The notes under the pieces were generated by a model. The model saw nothing but the letters and a program-made list of their open reading frames with translations, searched no databases and had not been told where the DNA came from. Of a stretch of 42,310 nucleotides of DNA, positions 34,535-42,310 are shown one piece after another; position 1 is the stretch's first letter, and each line of letters opens with the position of its first letter. The position numbers were made by a program, and so were the translations under genes. Origin of the DNA: Nostoc sp. 'Peltigera membranacea cyanobiont' 210A (GTDB lineage: Bacteria > Cyanobacteriota > Cyanobacteriia > Cyanobacteriales > Nostocaceae); NCBI RefSeq assembly GCF_002246015.1, contig NZ_NOLJ01000007.1, positions 317,173 through 359,482 on the forward strand. Reading direction: 5' to 3'.

Positions 34535-35575
34535 CTACTCAGCGCGCTCTTCCTCTATTGCAGCAATAGTTCGTTTCGTGGCAAAGCCGTTGAGAATTAT
34601 GCCTCGAACTAAGGACACCTCTTTATCCAAATTCATTGCATGATCCTCAAATTTTGTTGCGGCACTAGTTAAATTGGAGTTTCTCATCTGTTCTGCCATT
34701 TGACGGGAGAATGTAATCTTTTCTTCCATTACCCGCACAGCCGACCACAGCGCATTTTCGAGATTCTGAGTTTGCTCTGCCAGAAACACATTAGCTGTAA
34801 AGGAATGCCCTATGTGACAGCGAAACCGTAGGGGCTGTTCTTTGCCAATTTGCCAAATGCTGCCGTTGCATTCAGGGCAGGTGTAAGTCGTTCTAGTCCC
34901 GATCGCTTCTACATTCTTTAAAAACTCCTGGGTATTCATCTGCTGTTCAGCAATCTTGGATTCAATTTCGATCTCTTGGGTCACGGGATATGCCTCCTCC
35001 TGGGCGGCGGGTTCCTTTGATAACTCCACTAGTAGGTCTGGGATTTCTGCAAGCGGCAGGCAGTAATCGACATTCACATACCGCAAGGCGCTCTTGGCCA
35101 TGCTGGGGTATTCTGCTTCGTTTGGGTCTTGAACGATCGCTACTCCGCCCCGTTTCTTGATTGCCTGCAACCCCACCGTGCCATCATCAAGATAGCCAGT
35201 GAGTACCACACCTACCACCCTTGTACCATAAGCGCGGGCGGCTGAACGAAATAACGCATCGATCGCGGGGCGAAAGCGGTTTTCTTGAGGGCCGCGCACG
35301 ACACGCATCGAGCCTTGATTGACCAACAGGTGATAATCGGGCGGTGCGACATAGATGCGCCCGGTTTGAATTGACTCTCCATCTACCGCGTGAGATGCTG
35401 GGAGAGAGCCTACATCTGCAAGAATTTGGGGGAGAATGCTGGGCTTATCTGCTGCAAGGTGCTGAACAATAAAGAAGACAGCATCAATCTCAGCAGGCAG
35501 AGCGCCTAAGATTGCGCCCAGCGCTTTGAGTCCGCCTGCCGAAGTACCAATAACAATAATGTCGTGTCCAAGCAT
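34535..35575 (-). CDS. cheB: Stand-alone CheB methylesterase with zinc-ribbon tail
   Basis: A 346-residue protein. The CheB domain has catalytic S12 (GTSAGG), H39 (VQHL) and D131 (LTGYLDDG), with no receiver domain. The C-terminal part has CPEC...CHIGH, a probable zinc site, then a helical region. Such receiver-free forms are widespread outside classical chemotaxis and their substrates are unknown. It converges on cruF. A MITE end lies upstream (35606-35639). Confidence 0.92.
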   Translation of the reverse strand: MLGHDIIVIGTSAGGLKALGAILGALPAEIDAVFFIVQHLAADKPSILPQILADVGSLPASHAVDGESIQTGRIYVAPPDYHLLVNQGSMRVVRGPQENRFRPAIDALFRSAARAYGTRVVGVVLTGYLDDGTVGLQAIKKRGGVAIVQDPNEAEYPSMAKSALRYVNVDYCLPLAEIPDLLVELSKEPAAQEEAYPVTQEIEIESKIAEQQMNTQEFLKNVEAIGTRTTYTCPECNGSIWQIGKEQPLRFRCHIGHSFTANVFLAEQTQNLENALWSAVRVMEEKITFSRQMAEQMRNSNLTSAATKFEDHAMNLDKEVSLVRGIILNGFATKRTIAAIEEERAE

Positions 35576-35605
35576 AGATTCCTTTTCTTAGTGAATAAAA
35601 GCGTT

Positions 35606-35712
35606 TTAGGAAACTCCAAAAAATAAATTATCCAATTTCACTCTTTCAAAACGACACTTCAGCGTCGCTCAGTGACCACTTTCCCTCCCCCTGCTCCCTG
35701 CTCCCTGCTCCC
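35606..35712. repeat. MITE end plus CTCCCTG short tandem repeat
   Basis: TTAGGAAACTCCAAAAAATA, then AATTATCCAATTT (35606-35639) is the inverse of the MITE end at 40-72. About 45 bp away is a CTCCCTG array (35686-35712). The same pairing, in the opposite order, opens the window at 1-72. Confidence 0.65.
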
Positions 35713-35720
35713 TTGCCCGA

Positions 35721-38075
35721 TCACAATCCCTGCCATTCTCGCTTGGAGAGTTCTTCTATCGGCAATAAACCGGCTTCAATCTCCTGGCGCACAACGTCTG
35801 TGATCTCACAGTTGCTATTAAGGCAATCGATAAGCAACTGATTGGCATTGTAATATTGTTGCAATACTTGCTGTTGCTGTGGGCTGAAGTGCCAGTGATG
35901 CTCAATGTTTCGATGCTTGGCGATCGCAGTTTTTAACTGTTCCATCCAAGCAGGATAACTTGTTTGCCACCATGTCTGAATGCTTTCTCTACTTTGTTCT
36001 GGATCGGGCAGTAGGTCTTGAAGTTGTTGTAAAGCTTGATGTAAGCCAGCATCTTGAGCGATCGCTAAAGCATAACTCAAAGCATCATCGCAGGCATGGG
36101 CATCGGCAAAATTAGATTTGCATTCCATTACTAGGTTATCTAATGCCGCATCCAAAAAAATACCCTGATCGAAGATGCAGACCAGGGCAAAGTACGCAGT
36201 AAGGTGAGGAGTCCTAGCCAGGGCAAAATAAAACGCCCAAATTGCAGCAGACTCAGGAGCAGCAAAAGACTTTTGACTTTTGACTTTTGACTTTTGACTT
36301 CCCCATTCGCGCAGCGTCCCGTAGGGAAGGGGCTGACTTGCCCAAGTTAGAAATTTTTGCAAATATGGATCTTGAGCAACTAGCGCATCAACTTCTTGCT
36401 TCATCAACAGTACTAAGAAATCTGCACTCCGCAGCATGGCAGCGGTTAACAAAAAGATTTCGCGCCACCTGGGTTCAGTAATATGACTCACCAGACGTTC
36501 TAACGGTCGTTCTAATGCTTGTAAATTATAACTGGCAACGATTTTTCGAGCAGTTAGGTATTCTTGAAACGTCAAATAAGAGAAGGAGAAAATTCCCCGC
36601 ACTCGTTCTGCTAGTAATCCATGTTGTAATTCTATCGCCTGAAGTACCCCTTCACTATCTAATTGCAATTCCTCTGGTTCCGTCGAAGCATTCGGTAAAT
36701 CACAGATATAATCGCTAATGTATTGTTCAACAATGCGTTGTTCAAAAAAGTAATTACCCTGGTCAAATGTCGCGCTAGCAACCTGACTCAGCAACTTCAA
36801 ATTTTGTGATAATAAGAAACCTTCGTACACTTCATCCCGTTCAATTGCTTTAGTTTCATCCCATTTGCCCAGGAGAAGGTCTAAACATTGCTTATAAAAC
36901 GCAATTTTTTGGTTTGGAAATTTATTCTGTTGATGAAAAACGCCGCAGACGAGATGTAAAAACAAGGGGGAGGTGGCAAGTCTACGGAATTGTAAGTTTT
37001 CGGGTAAATCTAGTTTCTTAATAAAATCAATTGCCTGTTCTTGTTTATTCTGGATGTTCGTTTTTGTAAGTGCTGTAAACCATTTCTGAGCAAAAGCAAC
37101 AATTTGGTCTTGACTAAATGGGGCAATTTCAACATCTGTAAAGCGTCTAAGGTTGAAAGCTTTAGCCGCCGTGCGGCAGGTGACGACAAATATATTCTTT
37201 TGATACTTTTCAGAGAATCTGCGAATCTCATTGGCGACACCCTTCCTTTCTTGATGAAGCACTTCATCTAATCCATCCAGCAACAGCAACACTCTGCCCT
37301 CTAACAATAAAGTTTCCAGCACAGATGGATCTGAAATTCCACAGGTGAGGAATTCTTTGCAAATATAGTTCAGTAAATTGAACTCTCCTGCTTCTTTAGA
37401 TTCGTCGGCAAAATCTCTTAAGGTGACAAAAATGGCAACCCGATTTGCAGCAAATCTCCCTCGGTTGCATTGAATCGCCAGATGTTGTAAAAAAGTGGTT
37501 TTACCTGCTCCCGGTTTACCCAACACCCGCAGCTTTGAATAAGTTTGAACTGCCGCGATCCCCGCGATTTGTGTTTGGGATACTTCACCTAAACCAAAGC
37601 GATCGAATTCTTGTGATGTAAACTTTTGCAAGTCAGCAAAGTCTAACCACTGAAGGCTGGCAATCTCCTCCAAAATGTTGACATCTATGTAAATGTCGTC
37701 GATTCTAACGGGGCGACTAACATCTAATAACTGCAAAGTGCCGCACTGGTCTTGAATTTTGTCGAAGCGTTGCGATCGCACAAATTGTACTAGAGCATCA
37801 ATATCTAAAAATTCAGCAGCACCAAGTTCTTTTGATTCAGAAAATTTTTCTGGAGGATTAGCCGCAATCTCCCGCCAATTCAATGACAACACAGAACAAA
37901 TTTCTATAAAGATATGACGGTCAACCGAACGCCCAGTAAAAAACCGCCAAATTGGTTGGCGAGTCTTTAAGTTGACTTCAAAAGCTAAATTGTCTTGTGT
38001 CCACCCTTTATGAGCGAACGCTTTTTTGGCTTGTTCAATCCCGGTAACTGATGCTTCGAGCGATCGCTTGACCAT
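35721..38075 (-). CDS. NACHT-domain NTPase, bacterial NLR-like, with HTH-like N-terminus
   Basis: A 784-residue STAND NTPase. The N-terminal about 80 residues (RSLEASVTGIEQAKKAFAHK, TQDNLAFEVNLKTRQPIW) resemble a helix-turn-helix domain common at the front of cyanobacterial NACHT proteins. The NACHT core has Walker A GKPGAGKTT (186-194) and LLLLDGLDE (263-271, with the extra acidic residue typical of NACHT), then VVTCRTAA. A helical C-terminal half ends in LLPIEELSKREWQGL and probably senses. Bacterial NACHT proteins include antiphage factors; this one's role is inferred. Repeat DNA has been absorbed at residues about 582-602. No separate effector gene is adjacent. Confidence 0.9.
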   Translation of the reverse strand: MVKRSLEASVTGIEQAKKAFAHKGWTQDNLAFEVNLKTRQPIWRFFTGRSVDRHIFIEICSVLSLNWREIAANPPEKFSESKELGAAEFLDIDALVQFVRSQRFDKIQDQCGTLQLLDVSRPVRIDDIYIDVNILEEIASLQWLDFADLQKFTSQEFDRFGLGEVSQTQIAGIAAVQTYSKLRVLGKPGAGKTTFLQHLAIQCNRGRFAANRVAIFVTLRDFADESKEAGEFNLLNYICKEFLTCGISDPSVLETLLLEGRVLLLLDGLDEVLHQERKGVANEIRRFSEKYQKNIFVVTCRTAAKAFNLRRFTDVEIAPFSQDQIVAFAQKWFTALTKTNIQNKQEQAIDFIKKLDLPENLQFRRLATSPLFLHLVCGVFHQQNKFPNQKIAFYKQCLDLLLGKWDETKAIERDEVYEGFLLSQNLKLLSQVASATFDQGNYFFEQRIVEQYISDYICDLPNASTEPEELQLDSEGVLQAIELQHGLLAERVRGIFSFSYLTFQEYLTARKIVASYNLQALERPLERLVSHITEPRWREIFLLTAAMLRSADFLVLLMKQEVDALVAQDPYLQKFLTWASQPLPYGTLREWGSQKSKVKSQKSFAAPESAAIWAFYFALARTPHLTAYFALVCIFDQGIFLDAALDNLVMECKSNFADAHACDDALSYALAIAQDAGLHQALQQLQDLLPDPEQSRESIQTWWQTSYPAWMEQLKTAIAKHRNIEHHWHFSPQQQQVLQQYYNANQLLIDCLNSNCEITDVVRQEIEAGLLPIEELSKREWQGL
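36269..36329. repeat. Two repeat elements inside the NACHT coding sequence
   Basis: A tandem CTTTTGA heptamer array (about 36269-36299) and a GCGCAGCGTCCCGTAGGGAA repeat (about 36307-36329) lie in frame. They encode SQKSKVKSQKS and LPYGTLREW. The reading frame stays open across both. Confidence 0.85.
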
Positions 38076-38517
38076 AGAAGCTTACACACATCAAATAAAA
38101 ATTCTTCAAGTTGACATTAGACATTATTGCAACATACAGTTTCGGAACTACTTAGAAACTAAGTGAACTATTTTGGCTATTTTTAAATGTTGATGATTTA
38201 TTTCAACCATCTTCAGCCAAAATCATGTATTTGGATTATTAGCAGTATAAATTAACTTTTTAAAGTATATTTTATAACTTTGTATTTGGTGTTATGGAAA
38301 GTTTTTCTATATCTAGTAGCTTTGTCCTGCGGCAAGTCCAAAGTTTATGTACGATTGAATAATCACAATTATTGTACCACTTTTAAGAAACAAGGCAGAA
38401 GGCAGGAGGGAAGAGGATTTGACTTGTTTCTTCCATCCATAACGTCGAATTTGTATTTATGCGTGGTAGTGCCAACGATGTATGTACAATAGTAATAATT
38501 ATTTTGTCTGCCTACTT
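38076..38517. other. Intergenic region before the NACHT gene
   Basis: About 440 bp, AT-rich, between the divergent NACHT gene and the 3' end of the receiver-kinase gene. A purine-rich AAGGCAGAAGGCAGGAGGGA stretch sits at about 38393-38412. A reading frame of 70 codons here is not convincing. No operator was resolved. Confidence 0.4.
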
Positions 38518-39612
38518 TTAGTTTTCGCCAGTCACAGGTAGACGTATAGTAAATGTACTACCCTGTCCTGGTTCAGATTTCACATCGATTGTGCCTTGAT
38601 GTGCTTCGATAATACAGCGAGAAAGATATAGTCCCAAGCCACTACCAGAACGTTGGTGTTTCCCTTGACGAAATCGCTCGAATAATATTGCCTGATCTGG
38701 TTTAGAAATTCCTGGCCCTGTATCTTGGATATCAATATTCACAGCTACCGGAGTCAGATAGCAGTGAATATTTACAGAGCCTTTGTCTGTAAATTTGATG
38801 GCATTGCCGATGAGATTTGTCAAAACTCGCCGCAGTTCTAAGCGATCGCCCATAATGGTGCTTGCAGTTTCACCTCGATCGATGTTTACAGCTAATCCTT
38901 TTTCTTCAGCTAAAGGAGTTAATTCTTGGGAAACTTCATTAACTAATTCCTGAATATTGCAGGGAGAAATTTTTAAGGTTTTACAGCCCGCTTCATGACG
39001 ATAAACTTCTAACAAGGTATTTACCATTTCCAGCAGGTCTTGATTGCTGCCAATCATGGTATCAATTATTTCTTGCAATTGTGGCGAAACATCGCAAAAT
39101 CTGCCTTCCAGCAATAATTTTAATACGCGGTTGGAGGCTACTAGGGGTATGCGTAAATCGTGAGTAAAACGCGAGACAAAATCTGCACGCAGGTTCGCCA
39201 TCTGATCTCGTTCGTCGATACTATGCTTGAGGCGCAGGAGCGATCGCACCCTTGCATGTAGTTCATCGGGATCGAATGGTTTGCGAATGAAGTCATCTGC
39301 ACCAGCGTCAAGTCCTTCAACAACGCTAGACTTATAGTGAGCCGTAAGCAGCAGAATCGGGATAAATGGTAACGCCTGATTCTGTCGGATGCGCCGAGTA
39401 AATTCATAGCCATCTAGCTCCGGCATCATCACATCTAAGAGAATTATGTCTGGCGGTGACTCTTCAACCATAGCCAGAGCAATCTTACTATCTTCTACCA
39501 AGCTAATTTCATAGTCCTCATCTTCTAGGACTGCTTCTAAGACCAGTAGATTATCAAAAACATCATCGACAACGAGAATTTTATCTTTTTTGACAGTTTT
39601 AGGTAAAGGCAT
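38518..39612 (-). CDS. Receiver-histidine kinase hybrid
   Basis: A 364-residue cytoplasmic protein. The N-terminal receiver has the acidic pair DD16-17, phosphoacceptor D60 (LLDVMMPELDGYE) and Lys111 (RKPFDP). A HisKA segment follows with H151 in FTHDLRIPL, then HATPase_c with NLIGNAIKF, DTGPGI and GSGLGLYLS. This receiver-first layout is common in cyanobacteria. No sensor domain, so it probably acts downstream of another kinase. An IS element lies about 200 bp upstream of its start, in the interval shared with the divergent NarL-type regulator. Confidence 0.93.
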   Translation of the reverse strand: MPLPKTVKKDKILVVDDVFDNLLVLEAVLEDEDYEISLVEDSKIALAMVEESPPDIILLDVMMPELDGYEFTRRIRQNQALPFIPILLLTAHYKSSVVEGLDAGADDFIRKPFDPDELHARVRSLLRLKHSIDERDQMANLRADFVSRFTHDLRIPLVASNRVLKLLLEGRFCDVSPQLQEIIDTMIGSNQDLLEMVNTLLEVYRHEAGCKTLKISPCNIQELVNEVSQELTPLAEEKGLAVNIDRGETASTIMGDRLELRRVLTNLIGNAIKFTDKGSVNIHCYLTPVAVNIDIQDTGPGISKPDQAILFERFRQGKHQRSGSGLGLYLSRCIIEAHQGTIDVKSEPGQGSTFTIRLPVTGEN

Positions 39613-39812
39613 GGCTAAATAAAAAAGAAGTGCTTGGCTATCCCTAGCAAATCTAGTAATAGCTTACTTCACCAGCGCTGAGATTATTAACGATTAACAT
39701 TTTCTTTTAGAGTTTCCTCAGTTCAATACCTGCTTTCTACGTAATTTAACTGATTTTTTATTTATTTAATGTGCTATTTACTTAATAAAATATTATTTTT
39801 ACAAGTATATTA

Positions 39813-41001
39813 AGCTATTCCACATTTAAGTTGCAATAGTAATATTACCCTTATTCTTAATTTTTCTTCCCCATTTAATAATTAATTCTCCTTGATTTAA
39901 CAGCTTATCAAGTAAATTTTTTAGTTCATCGACTGATTTAAATAACCTGTGGGCTACATATTCTTTAGCTGAATGCCATACCAATTCTACTAAATTCATA
40001 TCTGGGCTATATGCCGGCAGAAAATATAGTTGAATGTTTGGCAACTCTTTCTCAATTGCCTCTATAATTACTTTCTTTTTATGGTAACTAGCGTTATCCA
40101 GAATAATTAAAATTACTGGGCCATTCTCGGAAAAATTAGATTCTAGATTTCCTGCTAAAACCCATTCTTTTTTCACAAATTCATTTAATTTTTTTAACTG
40201 CGCATAAAAAATTTCACCATTCCCTTTCTCAATGAAATAACACATTCTCTTGCTGTCGTGATATCTTACTCCTCCCATTATATTTACACGCCCGCGACTC
40301 CTCTGACCTGTTACTTTTTTACTCGAACCTTTTTTGCTCCAATTTTTACGTCTAATTACCCTGAGACTAAAACCACTCTCATCCCAAAACCAGACTTGTA
40401 ACCTTTCAGGGCAAGACTTTGAAGCTTCTAGATATCCAAGCAGTTTTTCTTTAAAGACCTCTCTTTTTATCGGATCTTGCTTATCCTCTAGACTGTATTT
40501 TGCCCAAAGGTAAGCATACTTTTTTTGCTTTAATATTCTCCTGACTTGTTCTCCGCTTAACTTAATATCAGTTCTTTTGTCTAAATATGTAGCTAATCTT
40601 GCTGTTGTCCATCGTCCAAATTCATAGCCTAATTCACTTGGTTCTTTGTCAATAACTTCCATTAATAATTCAATATATTCATTTGTTGCTTTCTGGTAAT
40701 TTCCTTTTCTCCTGCCATCTTTTAGACTTTCTAAATTGTCTGGATCACCATGAACACACCAATATGCTACACTTCTACATGAACAGCCTAAAAATTCACT
40801 TATCTCCTGATAAGTTTTTCCATCATTCATCAGAAGTAACATCAATATTCTCTGTATAAATTGAGAGCGATCGCTATCTTTTAAAGCTTTTTGTAAATTG
40901 TCTTTTTGAGATTGAGCTAGAAACCCTTTAGCAGGCATGATAACGCTATAGACACGGATATATCTATTTTACCATTTATGCAATTTAAATGTGGAACAGC
41001 T
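39813..41001 (-). mobile_element. IS630-family insertion sequence, intact
   Basis: A 1189-bp element. Terminal inverted repeats, AGCTATTCCACATTTAAGTT and its counterpart AGCTGTTCCACATTTAAATT, match at all but two bases. TA dinucleotides flank it (39811-39812 and 41002-41003), the target duplication typical of the IS630/Tc1 group. One full transposase gene fills it. It is inserted between the receiver-kinase and NarL-type genes. Confidence 0.9.
39826..40938 (-). CDS. IS630-family transposase
   Basis: A 370-residue protein. The N-terminal helix-turn-helix region (YQEISEFLGCSCRSVAYW) is followed by a DDE catalytic core: D186 in WFWDESGF, D281 in ILDNASYHK, and E318 in DMNLVELVWH. The reading frame is unbroken. 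The last codons and the stop lie inside the left terminal repeat. The codon use is more AT-rich than in flanking genes. Confidence 0.94.
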   Translation of the reverse strand: MPAKGFLAQSQKDNLQKALKDSDRSQFIQRILMLLLMNDGKTYQEISEFLGCSCRSVAYWCVHGDPDNLESLKDGRRKGNYQKATNEYIELLMEVIDKEPSELGYEFGRWTTARLATYLDKRTDIKLSGEQVRRILKQKKYAYLWAKYSLEDKQDPIKREVFKEKLLGYLEASKSCPERLQVWFWDESGFSLRVIRRKNWSKKGSSKKVTGQRSRGRVNIMGGVRYHDSKRMCYFIEKGNGEIFYAQLKKLNEFVKKEWVLAGNLESNFSENGPVILIILDNASYHKKKVIIEAIEKELPNIQLYFLPAYSPDMNLVELVWHSAKEYVAHRLFKSVDELKNLLDKLLNQGELIIKWGRKIKNKGNITIAT

Positions 41002-41111
41002 TAGTCACCTGAACAATCCAATTAATATGAGTGTTTGGGTGCTAGAGAGAGTTATTTAGTCCTTTTTCTGTACATAATACCGCTCAAAGTAAGGGTAACT
41101 ACTTAATAATC

Positions 41112-41248
41112 AACGCGATGTGCAACTTATCCTTAGAACCCCACTACCATTCCTCTCCCCCACTCCTGAGAGGCTTTGATTCTTGCTCCCCAACGCTAGT
41201 AGGGAAGGGGTTGGGGGTTAGGTCTGAGAGAAAGTTGCACACCGCGTT
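41112..41248. repeat. 137-bp MITE with AACGCGRTGTGCAACTT termini
   Basis: Seventeen-base terminal repeats (one mismatch) surround C-rich/G-rich arms (AACCCCACTACCATTCC, GGGGTTGGGGGTTAGG). An apparent 4-bp target duplication AATC flanks it (41108-41111 and 41249-41252). Confidence 0.75.
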
Positions 41249-41530
41249 AATCACCTACTTTTGCTTGCTACCAAATTTTTCATGAAAAATTGTTTAGCAT
41301 AAAACATCGAGCGTTAGGTTAATGTATAAAAATATTTTTTGATTGAATTATATTGTCATATCGAAACTCTTGCCTTAGAAAAGCTTACGAGATAAGGTTA
41401 TTTATGTCTAATGGTAGATGAAGTTCAGGGAATAATACCAAACGCATTGCTTTTTGTATAAGATCCCGAATAGAAGAACGAGATTATTTTAATCTGTACT
41501 TTAGATAAATAACAGTAAAGTTAAGTAACT

Positions 41531-42250
41531 ATGAGTGAAATCAAGATCCTTGTGATTGAAGATCACAACCTGACAAGAATCGGCTTGCGGTCTGCCTTAC
41601 AAACTCAGCCAGAGTTTAACATTGTTGGTGAAGCAGCCAATGCAGCCGACGGCATCAAGCTTCTGAAAACTCTCAAGCCGGATGTTGCTACTATTGACAT
41701 TGGTTTGCCTGACATGGATGGTATTGAGCTAACACGCACATTTAGGCAACATCAGGCAGAGAATGAGGACTACACAACAAAGCTGCTAATTTTAACGATG
41801 CAAAATAGCGAACAAGCAGTTTTAGCAGCATTTGCAGCAGGTGCAGATTCTTATTGCATGAAGGATATAGAAACAGAGAAACTAATAGAGGCTGTGCAAA
41901 CAACTTATGCAGGTAGCTCATGGATCGATCCAGCGATCGCAGACCTTGTACTACAACAAATACGTCAAGATTTCCCCGATGGCAGCAGAGGCGCATCTGG
42001 AAAAAGAGTTTTGATTGAAGGTATTGACGCAGATACAGAGAAAAGTATAGTCAGTTATCCTTTAACTCACAGAGAGATGGATGTTTTAGAGTTGATTGTT
42101 GCTGGCTGTGACAATGCAGAAATTGCTAAAAGGCTCTATTTAACAGTCGGTACTGTCAAAACTCATGTTCGAGGTATTCTCAATAAACTCTGTGTCGCTG
42201 ACCGGACACAAGCTGCTGTCCGTGCGTTGCGCGCGGGATTAGTACCGTAA
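41531..42250 (+). CDS. NarL/LuxR-type response regulator
   Basis: A 239-residue regulator. The N-terminal receiver has D11 (IEDHN), phosphoacceptor D56 (TIDIGLPDMDG) and the Lys near 105 (SYCMKD). A linker leads to a LuxR-type helix-turn-helix: LTHREMDVLELIVAGCDNAE, then IAKRLYLTVGTVKTHVRGIL. It should bind DNA as a dimer when phosphorylated. It is divergent from the receiver-kinase gene, with the IS630 element and a MITE between them. Confidence 0.94.
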   Translation: MSEIKILVIEDHNLTRIGLRSALQTQPEFNIVGEAANAADGIKLLKTLKPDVATIDIGLPDMDGIELTRTFRQHQAENEDYTTKLLILTMQNSEQAVLAAFAAGADSYCMKDIETEKLIEAVQTTYAGSSWIDPAIADLVLQQIRQDFPDGSRGASGKRVLIEGIDADTEKSIVSYPLTHREMDVLELIVAGCDNAEIAKRLYLTVGTVKTHVRGILNKLCVADRTQAAVRALRAGLVP

Positions 42251-42310
42251 GCAAGTAAATAACCATTATCAACTGCTTACACAAGAACACTTAACAAATA
42301 AATAAAAATC

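Noticed and set aside
1..42310. tRNA, rRNA, tmRNA or RNase P RNA genes
   Set aside because: I looked in the longer intergenic stretches (2.8-3.7, 11.9-12.5, 25.5-26.4, 26.6-27.8 and 41.0-41.5 kb) and saw no cloverleaf or conserved core; a covariance-model scan would settle it.

Overview
The window is chromosomal DNA from a filamentous, Nostoc-like cyanobacterium. Evidence seen in the sequence: very frequent GCGATCGC (HIP1) octamers, heptameric short tandem repeats (TTCTGAA, AAAGTCA, CAGGGGA and TTCGTAA types), several small palindromic or MITE-like repeat families, and cyanobacterial genes such as a ferredoxin-thioredoxin reductase catalytic subunit, a glycine-rich RRM protein next to rpsU, cruF, and Ser/Thr kinases with zinc-ribbon N-termini. 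The exact species cannot be read from the window.

Layout. 0.2-2.8 kb: lipopolysaccharide transport genes (lptA, lptB, an LptF/G permease). 2.8-3.75 kb: a graveyard of repeats and an apparent tnpB 3' remnant. 3.7-5.9 kb: DUF309 gene, ftrC and a DUF58 gene. 5.9-9.9 kb: an accessory island holding a DUF433/DUF5615 toxin-antitoxin pair, a Uma2-type nuclease-fold protein, a DUF29 protein, a decayed second DUF433 gene, and a two-gene unit of an EACC1-like adaptor plus a caspase-family protease. 10-18.7 kb: typA, a zinc-ribbon Ser/Thr kinase with a membrane-anchored periplasmic-binding-type receptor, a hemerythrin-domain protein, an M20 amidohydrolase and a pentapeptide-repeat protein. 18.9-22.5 kb: a candidate small RNA, a ParE/antitoxin pair, a second membrane Ser/Thr kinase, rpsU and an RRM protein. 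23-26.6 kb: nested MITEs, a secreted TPR protein with a small membrane partner, and a CsbD-like protein. 27.8-42.3 kb: signalling genes (single receiver, giant CheB-CheR-PAS-kinase-receiver hybrid, stand-alone CheB, receiver-kinase, NarL-type regulator) interrupted by cruF, a NACHT NTPase and an intact IS630-family element.

The core genes look ordinary. The most interesting parts are the EACC1-caspase pair and the NACHT protein, both matching families linked to prokaryotic immunity or programmed cell death; the kinase/receptor pair; the TPR plus membrane-peptide unit lying between inverted MITE copies; the candidate sRNA with a strong terminator; and the repeat biology. One MITE copy has a second MITE inserted in it, with an apparent 11-bp target duplication, and repeat DNA has been absorbed into the NACHT reading frame. 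All homology calls are by eye; no searches were run.
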